Shown piece after piece: positions 35,462 to 47,196 of a stretch of 64,000 nucleotides of DNA. The position numbers were made by a program, and so were the translations under genes. This stretch comes from Antarctobacter heliothermus (lineage in GTDB: Bacteria > Pseudomonadota > Alphaproteobacteria > Rhodobacterales > Rhodobacteraceae). Location: assembly GCF_002237555.1 (NCBI RefSeq), contig NZ_CP022540.1, positions 1,302,001 through 1,366,000 of the forward strand. Direction: 5' to 3'. Every line of letters starts with the position of its first letter. Positions within the stretch are counted from its first letter, which is position 1. The notes beneath the pieces are model-generated. The model was not told the DNA's origin, ran no database searches, and saw nothing but the letters and a program-made list of their open reading frames with translations.

Positions 35462-35839
35462 TCAGTTGTTGACCCGCCGTGGGGCACCAGTGGCCATGTC
35501 GGTGCCAATGTGCGGTTTCTTTGCAGCTTTCCACGCGCCGAACCCGCCCTCCATGTGGGCGATCTGCTTGATGCCCGCGTCGATGGCCGCGCGCGATACC
35601 TTTTCCGACCGCACGCCAGAGCCGCAATGAAAGACAATCCGCTTGTCGGACTGGCTCGGCAGTGCATCGGCCTTGAAAAAGGCGAGCGGCATGAGGAGCG
35701 CGCCCTCGATATGTTCGAGCATGTATTCTTGTGGCGTGCGCACGTCGATCACAACAATGGCGTGGTCGGCGATGCCCTTGGCGACCTCTTCCACAGTCCA
35801 TGTCTCGAAAGTGGCGTCGCCAGTGGTTTCGGTTTTCAT
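35462..35839 (-). CDS. Rhodanese-like sulfurtransferase
   Basis: 125 residues, a single rhodanese domain without signal peptide, so cytoplasmic. VIDVRTPQEYMLEHIEGALL opens the fold and the active-site loop is VFHCGSGVRSEK, with the sulfur-accepting Cys present, unlike the envelope homologue at 11.5 kb. It should transfer sulfane sulfur to thiols or act in persulfide handling. It precedes the STAS-like gene on the minus strand. Confidence 0.93.
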   Translation of the reverse strand: MKTETTGDATFETWTVEEVAKGIADHAIVVIDVRTPQEYMLEHIEGALLMPLAFFKADALPSQSDKRIVFHCGSGVRSEKVSRAAIDAGIKQIAHMEGGFGAWKAAKKPHIGTDMATGAPRRVNN

Positions 35840-36524
35840 CTGTTCAAGTCCTCAAAATGTGTTGTCGCGACGGTTGGGGAGGCTGAAGTGCCGCGCGGCG
35901 AGTTTTCTCGTATGCCGCCTGAGATATTCAGTTAGGAGAATGCAAACGCTGTACAAGCCACTCTTGTTCCTTGAGGTCGGAAAAGACTGCGGACGGGACA
36001 GGGCCGAATTGCGCTCTGGGGACGAGACACGGGGCCGGGGCGCATGCACGGATTTGCAGAATTGCGAAAAGCGGGTGACAAAATGGTCTGCCCCCAAAAA
36101 GCACCAGTCTGTCTGTGTAGTCGGGAGTTGTGTATTCCGGAGTAAAGGGGCACGGCCCGTCTTGCGCAGCTAAACCCGAAGTGTGCGGGGCAAGCGGGGG
36201 CAGGCCTGTTGCCCCGGCGGTCCGCCGGGGCAGAAGCGTATCAAAAAGACTTTTTGACCGCCGAGACGGGACGGAACCATGTTTTGGCGAAAGCTTCGCC
36301 ATAGATGGCCGAGATTGTCTCAAACGTAATCAGGGGCACTAGCATGTTCGCTTCCTTGTACTTGTCGGACCTGAAGGCTAGCGCAACGATCTTTCACCGA
36401 ATAGGGGGCTCATGTTCAATTATTGCTATACTTTCGTCGTACTTCGTGAACGCCGCGACACAACGGGTGGGTTGCTTGTATCGGGGCATTTCAGAATCGC
36501 GCAGGGCCTGCTAAGTCTTGTGGC
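35840..36524. other. Gene-free stretch with two dyads
   Basis: No convincing gene in 685 bases: short open frames on both strands lack ribosome sites and family features. Visible are a GC-rich hairpin at 36210-36232 and an A/T-rich dyad TCAAAAA-GAC-TTTTTGA at 36241-36257. The segment around 35914-35940 (GCCGCCTGAGATATTCAG) faintly resembles the dispersed repeat. The right end must hold the mutL promoter. Confidence 0.5.
36210..36257. repeat. GC hairpin followed by A/T dyad
   Basis: TGCCCCGGCGG and CCGCCGGGGCA form an 11-base perfect inverted repeat around a single T. Eight bases later TCAAAAA-GAC-TTTTTGA forms a second dyad. The pair could be a terminator or part of a small RNA or interspersed repeat; no flanking gene reads into it. 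Confidence 0.55.
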
Positions 36525-38369
36525 ATGAATGCTGTAGACCGCAATATCCGCCCGCTTATTCAACAGCTCGACGAGGCTGCCATCAACCGTATTGCCGCTG
36601 GCGAGGTCGTGGAGCGGCCTGCCTCGGCGGTCAAGGAGCTGGCAGAGAACGCGATTGACGCAGGGGCACGTCGGATCAAGGTCGACATTGCCGACGGCGG
36701 CAAGACGCTGATCCGTGTGGCTGACGACGGCTGTGGCATGTCCCCCGAGGATCTGCCACTGGCGCTGTCGCGCCATGCCACGTCCAAGATTGACGGCAGT
36801 GATCTGCTCAACATTCACTCCTTCGGCTTTCGCGGAGAGGCGCTGCCCTCGCTGGGCGCAGTAGGGCGTCTGACCGTGCAAAGCCGCGTAAGCGGAGAGG
36901 CCGGGGCAGAGATTGCCGTAAACGGCGGGGTGTTCGGTGGCGTCAAACCCTGTGCCGTGAACGACGGAACGGTCGTCACACTGCGCGACCTGTTTTATGC
37001 CACGCCCGCACGGTTGAAGTTCCTGCGCTCGGATCGGGCCGAGACGATGGCGATCTCGGACACGATCAAACGGTTGGCGATGGCGGAACCCTCTGTCGGA
37101 TTTACTCTGCGCGACGTGACTGGCGGCCAAGAGCGCGTCACCTTTCGCGTCGACCCTGAGACCGGGGATTTGTTCGACGCGCTGCGCGGCCGCTTGGGGC
37201 GGGTCATGGGCGCGGAGTTTGTCGACAATGCGCTGGCCATTGATGCGGAGCGTGAAGAGGTGCGGTTGACAGGGTATGCCGCCTTGCCGACCTATTCGCG
37301 CGGCTCTGCTGTGGCACAGTTCCTGTTTGTGAACGGGCGTCCGGTGCGGGACAAGATGCTGATTGGCGCGCTGCGCGGGGCCTATCAGGATTTCCTGTCG
37401 CGGGACCGGCATCCGGCAGTTGCTCTATTTGTTGATTGTGATCCGCACCGGGTGGACGTGAACGTGCACCCGGCCAAATCCGAGGTGCGCTTTCGCGAGC
37501 CGGGTGTTGTGCGGGGGTTGATCGTGTCCGGCCTGCGGCATGCGCTGGCAGAGGCCGGGCATCGCGCCTCGACCACGGTGGCGGGGGCGACGCTGGGCGC
37601 GTTCCGGACAGAGCAACCGGGCGCGCCACGAGTCTATCAGATGGATCGACCGTCAGTCGCGGGGCGTCAGGCGTCTTATGCGGCGCAGGCTCCGGGGTTT
37701 TCCGATTTCAGCGGCGACTATTCAGGGCGGGTGGTCGATGCCGCTGCCGACATAGCCGAGGCCCCGGAGCAGGGTCGGGGCGCGGTCTCGCTGCCATTGG
37801 GGGCGGCGCGTGGCCAGGTGCATGAGAACTACATTTTCGCCCAGACCGAGGACGGCATCGTCATCGTCGATCAGCACGCCGCGCACGAACGGTTGGTTTA
37901 TGAAAAGCTGAAACACCAGATGGCGGAAAAAGGCGTGCCCGCGCAGGGCTTGCTGATCCCCGAGGTGGTGGACCTGTCGCCGGAGGACGCCGCGAACCTG
38001 CTGGCGCGGGCGGATGATCTGGACCGTATGGGCCTGCGGATCGAACCCTTTGGGGCGGGGGCCATCGCGGTGCGCGAAACGCCCGCGATCCTGGGTGAGA
38101 TCGACGCCGCGGCACTGATCCACGACATTCTTGATGAACTGTCCGACCTAGGCAACAGCGGGCTGTTGCAGGAACGGATCGAGGCGATCCTGTCGCGGAT
38201 GGCCTGTCACGGCTCAATCCGCTCGGGTCGCGTCATGCGCGCCGAAGAGATGAACGCGCTGTTGCGCGAGATGGAGGCAACGCCGCATTCCGGTCAGTGC
38301 AATCACGGGCGTCCCACCTATGTGGAGCTCAAACTGACGGATATCGAAAGGCTGTTCGGGCGCACATGA
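36525..38369 (+). CDS. mutL: DNA mismatch repair endonuclease MutL
   Basis: 614 residues. The GHKL ATPase motifs are [26 protein letters not shown] and [12 protein letters not shown]; the C-terminal endonuclease motif is [12 protein letters not shown] from Asp449, with [14 protein letters not shown] near the end. It acts with MutS to nick and direct repair; this endonuclease form is typical of bacteria without MutH. The ATG at 36525 gives the family start. The stop overlaps the rmuC start (ATGA). Confidence 0.96.
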   Translation: MNAVDRNIRPLIQQLDEAAINRIAAGEVVERPASAVKELAENAIDAGARRIKVDIADGGKTLIRVADDGCGMSPEDLPLALSRHATSKIDGSDLLNIHSFGFRGEALPSLGAVGRLTVQSRVSGEAGAEIAVNGGVFGGVKPCAVNDGTVVTLRDLFYATPARLKFLRSDRAETMAISDTIKRLAMAEPSVGFTLRDVTGGQERVTFRVDPETGDLFDALRGRLGRVMGAEFVDNALAIDAEREEVRLTGYAALPTYSRGSAVAQFLFVNGRPVRDKMLIGALRGAYQDFLSRDRHPAVALFVDCDPHRVDVNVHPAKSEVRFREPGVVRGLIVSGLRHALAEAGHRASTTVAGATLGAFRTEQPGAPRVYQMDRPSVAGRQASYAAQAPGFSDFSGDYSGRVVDAAADIAEAPEQGRGAVSLPLGAARGQVHENYIFAQTEDGIVIVDQHAAHERLVYEKLKHQMAEKGVPAQGLLIPEVVDLSPEDAANLLARADDLDRMGLRIEPFGAGAIAVRETPAILGEIDAAALIHDILDELSDLGNSGLLQERIEAILSRMACHGSIRSGRVMRAEEMNALLREMEATPHSGQCNHGRPTYVELKLTDIERLFGRT

Positions 38370-39535
38370 TCCAGATCGGCGATGCGTCTTACAGGTTGGA
38401 TGACCCTCTGACGCTGGCTGCGCTGGGCTTTGCCGTGTTGGTGTTGCTGCTGCTCTGGCAGGCGGCACGCGGGGCGCGCCGGGCGGCGCGTTTGTCAGAG
38501 CCTGTCCTGCAACACGTCAGCCATCTGTCCGCCCGCGTGCAAAACCTGTCCGACGGGCAAGAGCGGCTGGCGGGTGGTCTGCACCATGTCTCAGAGGCGC
38601 AGGCCAATAGTCAAACCGCCATGCTGGAGATGATGGAGCGGCGTCTGGCCGAGGTGCAGGACCGCATGGGTGAGACGCTGCACGGGTCTGCCCGGCGCAC
38701 TGCGCATAGTCTGGGTGAATTGCGCGAACGGCTTCAGTCTATCGACAAGGCGCAGGCCAATATCACCAAACTGTCGGGTGACGTGCTGTCGTTGCAGGAC
38801 ATTCTGTCGAACAAGCAGACGCGTGGAGCCTTTGGCGAGATCCAGTTGCGTGAGATCGTGACCAAGGCGCTGCCTTCGGATGGGTTCACTTTGCAAGCGA
38901 CACTGTCAAACGGGCGGCGCGCGGACTGTTTGATCCATCTGCCTAACCCGCCGGGACCGATCGTGGTGGACGCCAAGTTCCCTCTGGAGGGCTATGAGGC
39001 CCTGATGCAGGCCGAAGGCAAAGAGATGCGCGCCCGGTCAGCGCAGGCGTTCCGCCTGTCGGTTCGCAAGCACATCCGTGACATCGCCGCGCGCTACATC
39101 CTTGAGGGGGAAACCGCCGACGGCGCGCTGATGTTCCTACCCTCAGAGGCGGTCTATGCTGAACTGCACGGGAACTTTCCCGAAGTGGTGCGTGAAGGCT
39201 TCGATGCGCGGGTCTGGATCGTATCCCCCACAACCTGCATGGCGACGCTGAACACCATGCGCGCGGTCCTGAAAGATGCCCGAATGAAAGAGCAGGCGGG
39301 CGCGATCCGCAAGGAATTGGCTGCGCTGTACGGGGACGTAGAGCGGCTGACGTCGCGTGTGGCAAACCTGGACAGGCACTTTGGTCAGGCGGCGCGGGAT
39401 ATCGAGGACATCAAGATCAGCGCCGACAAGGCGGGCAAACGTGCGCGGCGGTTGGATCAGTTCGATTTCGAAGATCTGGAAGACCCCGTTGCCGCGCCGG
39501 GACGGGTGCTGCGGCTGAACGATCCTGCGGAATAG
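38366..39535 (+). CDS. rmuC: DNA recombination protein RmuC
   Basis: 389 residues. An N-terminal membrane helix ([20 protein letters not shown]) is followed by a coiled coil to about residue 140 and the RmuC nuclease-like domain with [30 protein letters not shown] and [15 protein letters not shown]. RmuC limits inversions at short inverted repeats. The ATG overlaps the mutL TGA by four bases, so the two DNA-maintenance genes are coupled. Confidence 0.94.
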   Translation: MIQIGDASYRLDDPLTLAALGFAVLVLLLLWQAARGARRAARLSEPVLQHVSHLSARVQNLSDGQERLAGGLHHVSEAQANSQTAMLEMMERRLAEVQDRMGETLHGSARRTAHSLGELRERLQSIDKAQANITKLSGDVLSLQDILSNKQTRGAFGEIQLREIVTKALPSDGFTLQATLSNGRRADCLIHLPNPPGPIVVDAKFPLEGYEALMQAEGKEMRARSAQAFRLSVRKHIRDIAARYILEGETADGALMFLPSEAVYAELHGNFPEVVREGFDARVWIVSPTTCMATLNTMRAVLKDARMKEQAGAIRKELAALYGDVERLTSRVANLDRHFGQAARDIEDIKISADKAGKRARRLDQFDFEDLEDPVAAPGRVLRLNDPAE

Positions 39536-39599
39536 CCATTTCGCCTTGCCCCGGGGCCGGTTGCATTCCCGTATTGGGGTGCGATTGGGCCGCGTGGAA

Positions 39600-39613
39600 T
39601 GTTAGCGCTATAA
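39600..39613. promoter_or_regulatory. LacI-type palindrome, site 1
   Basis: TGTTAGCGCTATAA matches the LacI-family style TGTTAGCGCTAACA at 12 of 14 positions and has the characteristic central AGCGCT. Confidence 0.45.
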
Positions 39614-39796
39614 GTTTTCCTGCCGATGTCCAAGTAACCGGTTGAACTGATGCCGGTTTAGCACGCTATACTGAAATGAGAATCGCCGGAACGCGCGGCA
39701 ACGGGGATGTGGACACCAGAGACCGCACCGCGCCCGCGTGCCCGGCGCTGCCCCAATCCGGGGCGGGAGGACACAGCACAATGCGAGCGCCTGATG

Positions 39797-39810
39797 GTTT
39801 AAGGCTAAAC
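39797..39810. promoter_or_regulatory. LacI-like palindrome, site 2
   Basis: GTTTAAGGCTAAAC has perfect GTTTA/TAAAC arms. It differs from site 3 by one base. Confidence 0.5.
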
Positions 39811-39952
39811 ATTCGCCATGCGCCGCGTGCATGGAGGCTATGCATGCGTGCGCCTGCCGCAAGGCACACAGGACTGTTACACGCAGTGTCAACTTTGGGA
39901 GGAGTCGGCAGAGATGGTGAATGCGCCACTCTTATCAGTCCTCCCAAAAGTA

Positions 39953-39966
39953 GTTTAACGCTAAAC
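39953..39966. promoter_or_regulatory. LacI-like palindrome, site 3
   Basis: GTTTAACGCTAAAC has GTTTA/TAAAC arms and lies 41 bases before the aceE ATG, 156 bases from site 2 (about 15 helical turns). Confidence 0.55.
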
Positions 39967-40007
39967 CAAATTGCGCCACGCTGGCTGCAAGAAAGGGAAG
40001 AGGGCAT

Positions 40008-42665
<2,658 letters not shown>

Positions 42666-42690
42666 CCCGCGGCACGAGGAGAATTGACGA

Positions 42691-43923
42691 ATGACCGTAG
42701 AAGTTAAAGTGCCGGATATCGGCGATTTCGACGAAGTGCCGGTGGTAACCGTTCTGGTTGCCGTGGGTGACACGATTGCGCTGGAAGACCCGATTGTCGA
42801 ACTGGAATCCGATAAGGCAACGATGGAAGTGCCATCCTCGGCGGCGGGTGTCGTGAAAGAGATCAAGGTTGCCGAAGGCGATAAGGTTTCCGAGGGTGCG
42901 GTGCTGCTGATCGTCGAAGCGTCAGACGCCCCGGCGGCCAAGGAAGAGCCCAAGGAAGAGGCCCCGGCAGCGGCCCCTGCGTCTGCTGCGTTGACGGATG
43001 CCGGGTTCTCGAAGGTCCATGCCTCTCCGTCCGTGCGCGCCTATGCGCGCCGGGTCGAGGTTGACCTGAACAAAGTCAACGGATCGGGCCGCAAGGGCCG
43101 CATCCTGCGCGAGGACGTGGAAAAGGCGCTTAAGGCCCAGACGGTTCCGGCCGCTGCTGCCGGTGGTGGTGCCGTGTCCGGCGGCATGGGTATCCCGCCG
43201 ATCCCGGCTGTCGACTTCTCCAAGTTCGGACCGATCGAAGAGATCGAGATGCCCCGCATCAAAAAGATCTCTGGCCCGGCGCTGCACCGGTCGTGGTTGA
43301 ACATCCCGCATGTCACCCACAACGATGAGGCGGACATCACTGATCTGGACAAGTACCGGAAAGAGATGGACACCCACGCCAAGGAAAACGGCTATCGCGT
43401 CACGCTGTTGTCCTTTGTCATCAAGGCGTCTGTTTCGGCGTTGAAAACCCATTGGGAATTCAACTCGTCGATCCATCCCGACGGCGACAAGCTGATCAAG
43501 AAGGATTTCTACAACATCGGCTTTGCGGCGGACACACCCAACGGCCTGATGGTCCCGGTGATCAAGGACGCGGATCGCAAGGGTCTGGTCGACATCTCGA
43601 AAGAGCTGATGGACCTGTCCAAGGCCGCGCGTGAGGGCAACCTGAAGTCCAAGGACATGCAGGGCGCTACCTTTACCATCTCGTCGCTTGGCGGGATTGG
43701 CGGCACCTCGTTCACGCCCATCGTTAACGCGCCTGAGGTGGCAATCCTTGGCCTGACCCGGTCCAAGATGGCGCCGGTTTGGAACGGTGAGGACTTTGTG
43801 CCGCGCCTGATGCAGCCGCTGTCGCTGTCCTATGATCACCGTGCCGTCGATGGCGCCTTGGCCGCGCGGTTTACCGTGACGCTCAAGACGTTGCTGGGCG
43901 ACATGCGCAAGTTGATGTGGTGA
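42691..43923 (+). CDS. aceF: Pyruvate dehydrogenase E2 (dihydrolipoyl acetyltransferase), single lipoyl domain
   Basis: 410 residues: one lipoyl domain (about 1-75, lipoyl Lys in ESDKATMEVP), a Pro/Ala/Glu linker, a subunit-binding domain (VHASPSVRAYARRVEVDLNK) and the catalytic domain ending with DHRAVDGALAARFT. It moves acetyl groups from E1 to CoA and forms the core of the complex. It is shorter than the three-lipoyl Escherichia coli enzyme. It lies 25 bases after aceE with GGAG before the ATG. Confidence 0.96.
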   Translation: MTVEVKVPDIGDFDEVPVVTVLVAVGDTIALEDPIVELESDKATMEVPSSAAGVVKEIKVAEGDKVSEGAVLLIVEASDAPAAKEEPKEEAPAAAPASAALTDAGFSKVHASPSVRAYARRVEVDLNKVNGSGRKGRILREDVEKALKAQTVPAAAAGGGAVSGGMGIPPIPAVDFSKFGPIEEIEMPRIKKISGPALHRSWLNIPHVTHNDEADITDLDKYRKEMDTHAKENGYRVTLLSFVIKASVSALKTHWEFNSSIHPDGDKLIKKDFYNIGFAADTPNGLMVPVIKDADRKGLVDISKELMDLSKAAREGNLKSKDMQGATFTISSLGGIGGTSFTPIVNAPEVAILGLTRSKMAPVWNGEDFVPRLMQPLSLSYDHRAVDGALAARFTVTLKTLLGDMRKLMW

Positions 43924-43933
43924 GGTGAACACA

Positions 43934-45670
43934 ATGGATGTCAAAGTACCCGATATCGGTGATTTCGCCGACGTGCCTGTGGTTGCCGTACTGGTCAGCG
44001 TAGGCGATATGGTCAGTGAAGAAGATCCGCTGATCGAACTGGAATCCGACAAGGCCACGATGGAAGTGCCTTCGCCCGCAGCGGGCAAGGTCACGGAAAT
44101 CAAGGTCAAGGAAGGGGATCGCATTGGCGAGGGGGCGGTGATCCTTGTCCTCGAAGGCGCGGATGCCAAGGATGAGGCCCCCAAGGCCGAAGCCCCTGCC
44201 GCCGAGGCGCCTAAACAGGTCTCCGCCACCGGCACGGCCTCTGGTCCTGGTGATGTGCATGCCGAGGTCGTTGTTCTGGGCTCTGGCCCCGGCGGCTATA
44301 CGGCGGCGTTCCGCGCCGCCGATCTGGGCAAGAAAACCGTCCTGATTGAGAAATTCGACCGATTGGGCGGTGTCTGTCTGAACGTCGGCTGTATCCCGTC
44401 CAAGGCACTGCTGCACGTCGCCAAGGTCATCACCGAGGCTGAGGAGATGGGCGCGCATGGCATCAGCTTTTCCAAGCCGGGAATCGATCTGGATGAGCTG
44501 CGTGCCTTCAAGGACAGCGTTGTCGGCAAGCTGACCGGCGGTCTGGACGGATTGTCCAAGGGCCGCAAGGTGCAGGTGGTGCGCGGTTATGGCAAATTCT
44601 CGGGCCCGAACATGATCGAGGTTCAGGGCGACGATGGCGTGACCACCGTGTCCTTTGACCAGTGCATCATCGCCGCCGGGTCCGAGCCCGTGGCGCTGCC
44701 TTTCATCCCGCATGACGATCCGCGCGTGATCGACAGCACCGGCGCGCTGGAACTGGCGGACATCCCCGGACGGATGCTGGTTCTGGGCGGTGGCATCATC
44801 GGGCTGGAAATGGCTTGTGTCTACGACGCGCTGGGATCGAAGATCACAGTCGTCGAACTGATGGACCAGATCATTCCGGGGGCCGACAAGGACATCGTCA
44901 AGCCGCTGATGACCCGCATCAAGGGTCGGTATGAGAACATCTTCCTCAAGACCAAGGTGACAGCGGTCGAAGCGTTGGACGAGGGTATGAAAGTGACCTT
45001 CGAGGACGACAAGGGCGAGAGCTTCTCTGACACCTTCGATAAGGTTCTTGTCGCCGTGGGTCGCAAGCCCAACGGCAAACTGATCGATGCCGACAAAGCC
45101 GGCGTTGCCGTTGACGACCGTGGCTTTATCGCCGTGGACAAGCAGCAGCGCACGGGCGTGCCGCATATCTTCGCCATCGGCGACGTAGTGGGCCAGCCGA
45201 TGCTGGCCCACAAGGCCGTGCACGAGGGCAAGGTGGCAGCCGAGGTTTGCGCCGGACACAAGCGATTCTTTGACGCCCAGTTGATCCCTTCGGTTGCCTA
45301 TACCGATCCAGAGGTCGCTTGGTGTGGTGTCACCGAAAACGACGCCAAGGCGAAGGGCATCAAGTACGAGAAGGGCGTGTTCCCTTGGGCAGCTTCGGGC
45401 AAATCGCTATCGAATGGCCGTAGTGAGGGGATCACCAAGCTGCTGTTCAATCCCGACGATGACCGCATCATCGGTGCGTGTATCGTGGGCACCAACGCGG
45501 GCGACCTGATTTCCGAGGCCGCTCTGGCCATCGAAATGGGCGCAGATGCCGTGGATCTTGGCCACACAATCCACCCGCACCCGACGCTGTCGGAAACGGT
45601 GAACTTTGCGGCCGAGATGTTCGAGGGCACAATTACCGACCTGATGCCGCCGAAAAAGCGCAAGCACTAA
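43934..45670 (+). CDS. lpdA: Dihydrolipoyl dehydrogenase (E3) with N-terminal lipoyl domain
   Basis: 578 residues, longer than the usual 460-470 because a lipoyl domain (MDVKVPDIGDFADVP... ESDKATMEVP, about 1-75) precedes the flavoprotein. The E3 part has the FAD motif VVLGSGPGGYTAAFRAADLG, the redox disulfide CLNVGC, a second dinucleotide motif LGGGIIGLEMACVY and the closing HPHPTLSETV. The lipoyl domain closely resembles that of aceF. The ATG at 43934 follows AGGTGA; a GTG-like start nine bases earlier is less likely. A terminator follows. Confidence 0.96.
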   Translation: MDVKVPDIGDFADVPVVAVLVSVGDMVSEEDPLIELESDKATMEVPSPAAGKVTEIKVKEGDRIGEGAVILVLEGADAKDEAPKAEAPAAEAPKQVSATGTASGPGDVHAEVVVLGSGPGGYTAAFRAADLGKKTVLIEKFDRLGGVCLNVGCIPSKALLHVAKVITEAEEMGAHGISFSKPGIDLDELRAFKDSVVGKLTGGLDGLSKGRKVQVVRGYGKFSGPNMIEVQGDDGVTTVSFDQCIIAAGSEPVALPFIPHDDPRVIDSTGALELADIPGRMLVLGGGIIGLEMACVYDALGSKITVVELMDQIIPGADKDIVKPLMTRIKGRYENIFLKTKVTAVEALDEGMKVTFEDDKGESFSDTFDKVLVAVGRKPNGKLIDADKAGVAVDDRGFIAVDKQQRTGVPHIFAIGDVVGQPMLAHKAVHEGKVAAEVCAGHKRFFDAQLIPSVAYTDPEVAWCGVTENDAKAKGIKYEKGVFPWAASGKSLSNGRSEGITKLLFNPDDDRIIGACIVGTNAGDLISEAALAIEMGADAVDLGHTIHPHPTLSETVNFAAEMFEGTITDLMPPKKRKH

Positions 45671-45689
45671 GGGTTTGACGACACAATAA

Positions 45690-45720
45690 AAAGGGCGGGG
45701 AATTTCCCCGCCCTCTTTTG
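45690..45720 (+). terminator. Rho-independent terminator of the aceE-aceF-lpd operon
   Basis: A 9-bp stem AGGGCGGGG / CCCCGCCCT with an AATTT loop is followed by CTTTTG. A-rich sequence before the stem means it may also serve the convergent chrR gene. Confidence 0.92.
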
Positions 45721-45744
45721 TTTGCCATGCTGACCGTGCTGGGG

Positions 45745-46395
45745 TCAGATCCGCAGAAACGGTTGCGCCAGTCGCGCCAGTCCTTTGAGACGCAGCGGCG
45801 CGTCCGTCACCGCAAGACAGATGCAATCCTCGGAAATGTCGGCGACGGGCGTATGGTGCAGGTCTTCGTTGGCAATTTCGATGTCGCCACGCCGGAAATA
45901 ACCTTCGTCGTCCTGAAACGCGCCCTTGAGGACCAAAGTCAGTTCCAGCCCGCGATGGCCGTGATCCGGCATCGCCGTCCCCGCTGGGATGAACAAAAGC
46001 CGCGCCGTGGCCTCACGCGAGGTGGGTAGAATGGCCTGCTTTACGCCCATACCGATGGGCCGCCATTTTACTTCGTCCAAAGTGCCGCCGATGTAGTCAC
46101 GCAGCGGCGCAGGGGCGACCGGGTCCGCGGCGATGTTGATCGGGCGTGGCGTCGGGGTGAACTCGCTGCCCCGGATCAGCGCCAGTGCGCCGTCAAGAAA
46201 GGCGTCTGACACGGGCATCTCCTCGACGGAGTTCAGAACGGCGCCGCCGATGGCATCCTGCGCCTCAATCGCGGCGCGGCATTCATCACAAAGCGAGATA
46301 TGCGTGGCGATGATGAGATTGACCGCCTCGGGCAGGGTGCCTGCGGAATACCCCAGGATCAGGTCATCGGTCAGATGATGGGTGATGGTGGTCAT
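45745..46395 (-). CDS. chrR: Zinc-binding anti-sigma factor ChrR
   Basis: 216 residues. The N-terminal anti-sigma part has the zinc motif HISLCDECRAA (His-x3-Cys-x2-Cys); the C-terminal part is a cupin with MPDHGHRGLELTLVLKGAF and RRGDIEIANEDLHHTPVADI. ChrR holds RpoE inactive and releases it in response to singlet oxygen. The start lies seven bases after the rpoE stop, so the two are co-transcribed and their ratio is set at translation. Confidence 0.94.
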   Translation of the reverse strand: MTTITHHLTDDLILGYSAGTLPEAVNLIIATHISLCDECRAAIEAQDAIGGAVLNSVEEMPVSDAFLDGALALIRGSEFTPTPRPINIAADPVAPAPLRDYIGGTLDEVKWRPIGMGVKQAILPTSREATARLLFIPAGTAMPDHGHRGLELTLVLKGAFQDDEGYFRRGDIEIANEDLHHTPVADISEDCICLAVTDAPLRLKGLARLAQPFLRI

Positions 46396-46402
46396 CGCGT
46401 CG

Positions 46403-46957
46403 TTACTTTCTGTCCATTGCGTGGCGCAAGCGCTGTAGCGCCAGCCGGATACGGGATTTGATTGTGCCCAGAGGCAGGCCAGTCAGATCGGCGATTTCGC
46501 TGTGCGTCAGATCGCCAAAGTAGGCCTTTTCGATCAATTCCCGCTGTTTTGCGGGGAGTGCGGCCATAGCCTCTGTCAGGGTTTCCGTGTCTTGCTGGAG
46601 GCCCAACTGGTCTTCCTGATCCGGTTCGGCCTCTGGTCCCCACGGTAGGTCCTCGGGTTCTGGGCGCTTTTGTCTGCGCAGTGCGTCGATCCGGCGGTTT
46701 CGTGCGATGGTAAAGATCCACGTCGCGACAGAGGCGCGCGCCGGATCAAATTGCGCCGCTTTTTGCCAGACCGTCGCCATCACCTCTTGCGCGCATTCCT
46801 CTGCCAAGGCCGGGTCGCCACCGGACCGCATCAAGAATGCCTTGAGGCGCGGGGCAAAATGGCGGAACAACTCGACAAACGCCGTCTCATCCCGGTCATC
46901 GCGGATGCGAACCAAGACCGCTGTCCAGTCATTTGTGTCGACTTTTGTCTGTTCCAA
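46403..46957 (-). CDS. rpoE: ECF sigma factor RpoE (singlet-oxygen response)
   Basis: 184 residues from the chosen TTG start (MEQTKVDTNDWTAVLVRIRD). Region 2 has ELFRHFAPRLKAFLMRSG and VATWIFTIARNRRIDALRR; region 4 has TEAMAALPAKQRELIEKAYF and SEIADLTGLPLGTIKSRIRL. It matches the Rhodobacter RpoE (ECF11) type. The TTG is chosen because the autoregulatory promoter at 47074-47102 places transcription start near 47067, making the in-frame ATG at 47068 unlikely except as a leaderless start. Followed by chrR. Confidence 0.9.
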   Translation of the reverse strand: MEQTKVDTNDWTAVLVRIRDDRDETAFVELFRHFAPRLKAFLMRSGGDPALAEECAQEVMATVWQKAAQFDPARASVATWIFTIARNRRIDALRRQKRPEPEDLPWGPEAEPDQEDQLGLQQDTETLTEAMAALPAKQRELIEKAYFGDLTHSEIADLTGLPLGTIKSRIRLALQRLRHAMDRK

Positions 46958-47073
46958 CGCCGCTCGGTCCCCCCCTGAATGGTGCCTGTTCCTGACATGC
47001 CGCTTTAGCGGCAAGGTCGCAACGAACGAAGAGTCGCGGGGTTCGAGAGTATGTGTTGCGCCATTCATGACCT

Positions 47074-47102
47074 GTTTACGCCAATGATGTGCGAACGGAT
47101 CA
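47074..47102 (-). promoter_or_regulatory. RpoE-dependent promoter of rpoE-chrR
   Basis: On the minus strand TGATCC and TAAAC are separated by exactly 18 bases, matching the Rhodobacter sigma-E consensus (TGATCC-N18-TAAG). It points to rpoE, indicating autoregulation. Confidence 0.85.
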
Positions 47103-47196
47103 CTTTCGAGCGCAAAGTTTTTTGCCTTTTTTACATCCGCCCGCGGTGCCGGTTCGTAGACAGAACAACGCAAACGAACATGGGACGCAAAATATC

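Larger units (their letters stand above)
39536..40007 (+). promoter_or_regulatory. Long leader/promoter region of the pyruvate dehydrogenase operon
   Basis: 472 bases without a convincing gene. It contains three related palindromes (39600-39613, 39797-39810, 39953-39966) and a possible promoter TTGAAC-N19-TATACT at 39642-39672. The spacer is longer than ideal, so the promoter is tentative. The length and repeated palindromes suggest regulation by looping. Confidence 0.5.

Noticed and set aside
35914..35940. Third copy of the dispersed intergenic repeat
   Set aside because: Only GCCGCC and GATATT are kept, too little to call.
35928..36323. 131-residue minus-strand open frame in the gene-free stretch
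   Set aside because: It begins without a ribosome site, passes through the GC hairpin, and has no recognisable domain.
47164..47182. GAAC-N9-GAAC resembling a LexA box near the FAD oxidase start
   Set aside because: Alphaproteobacterial LexA boxes have a spacer of seven bases; nine does not fit.
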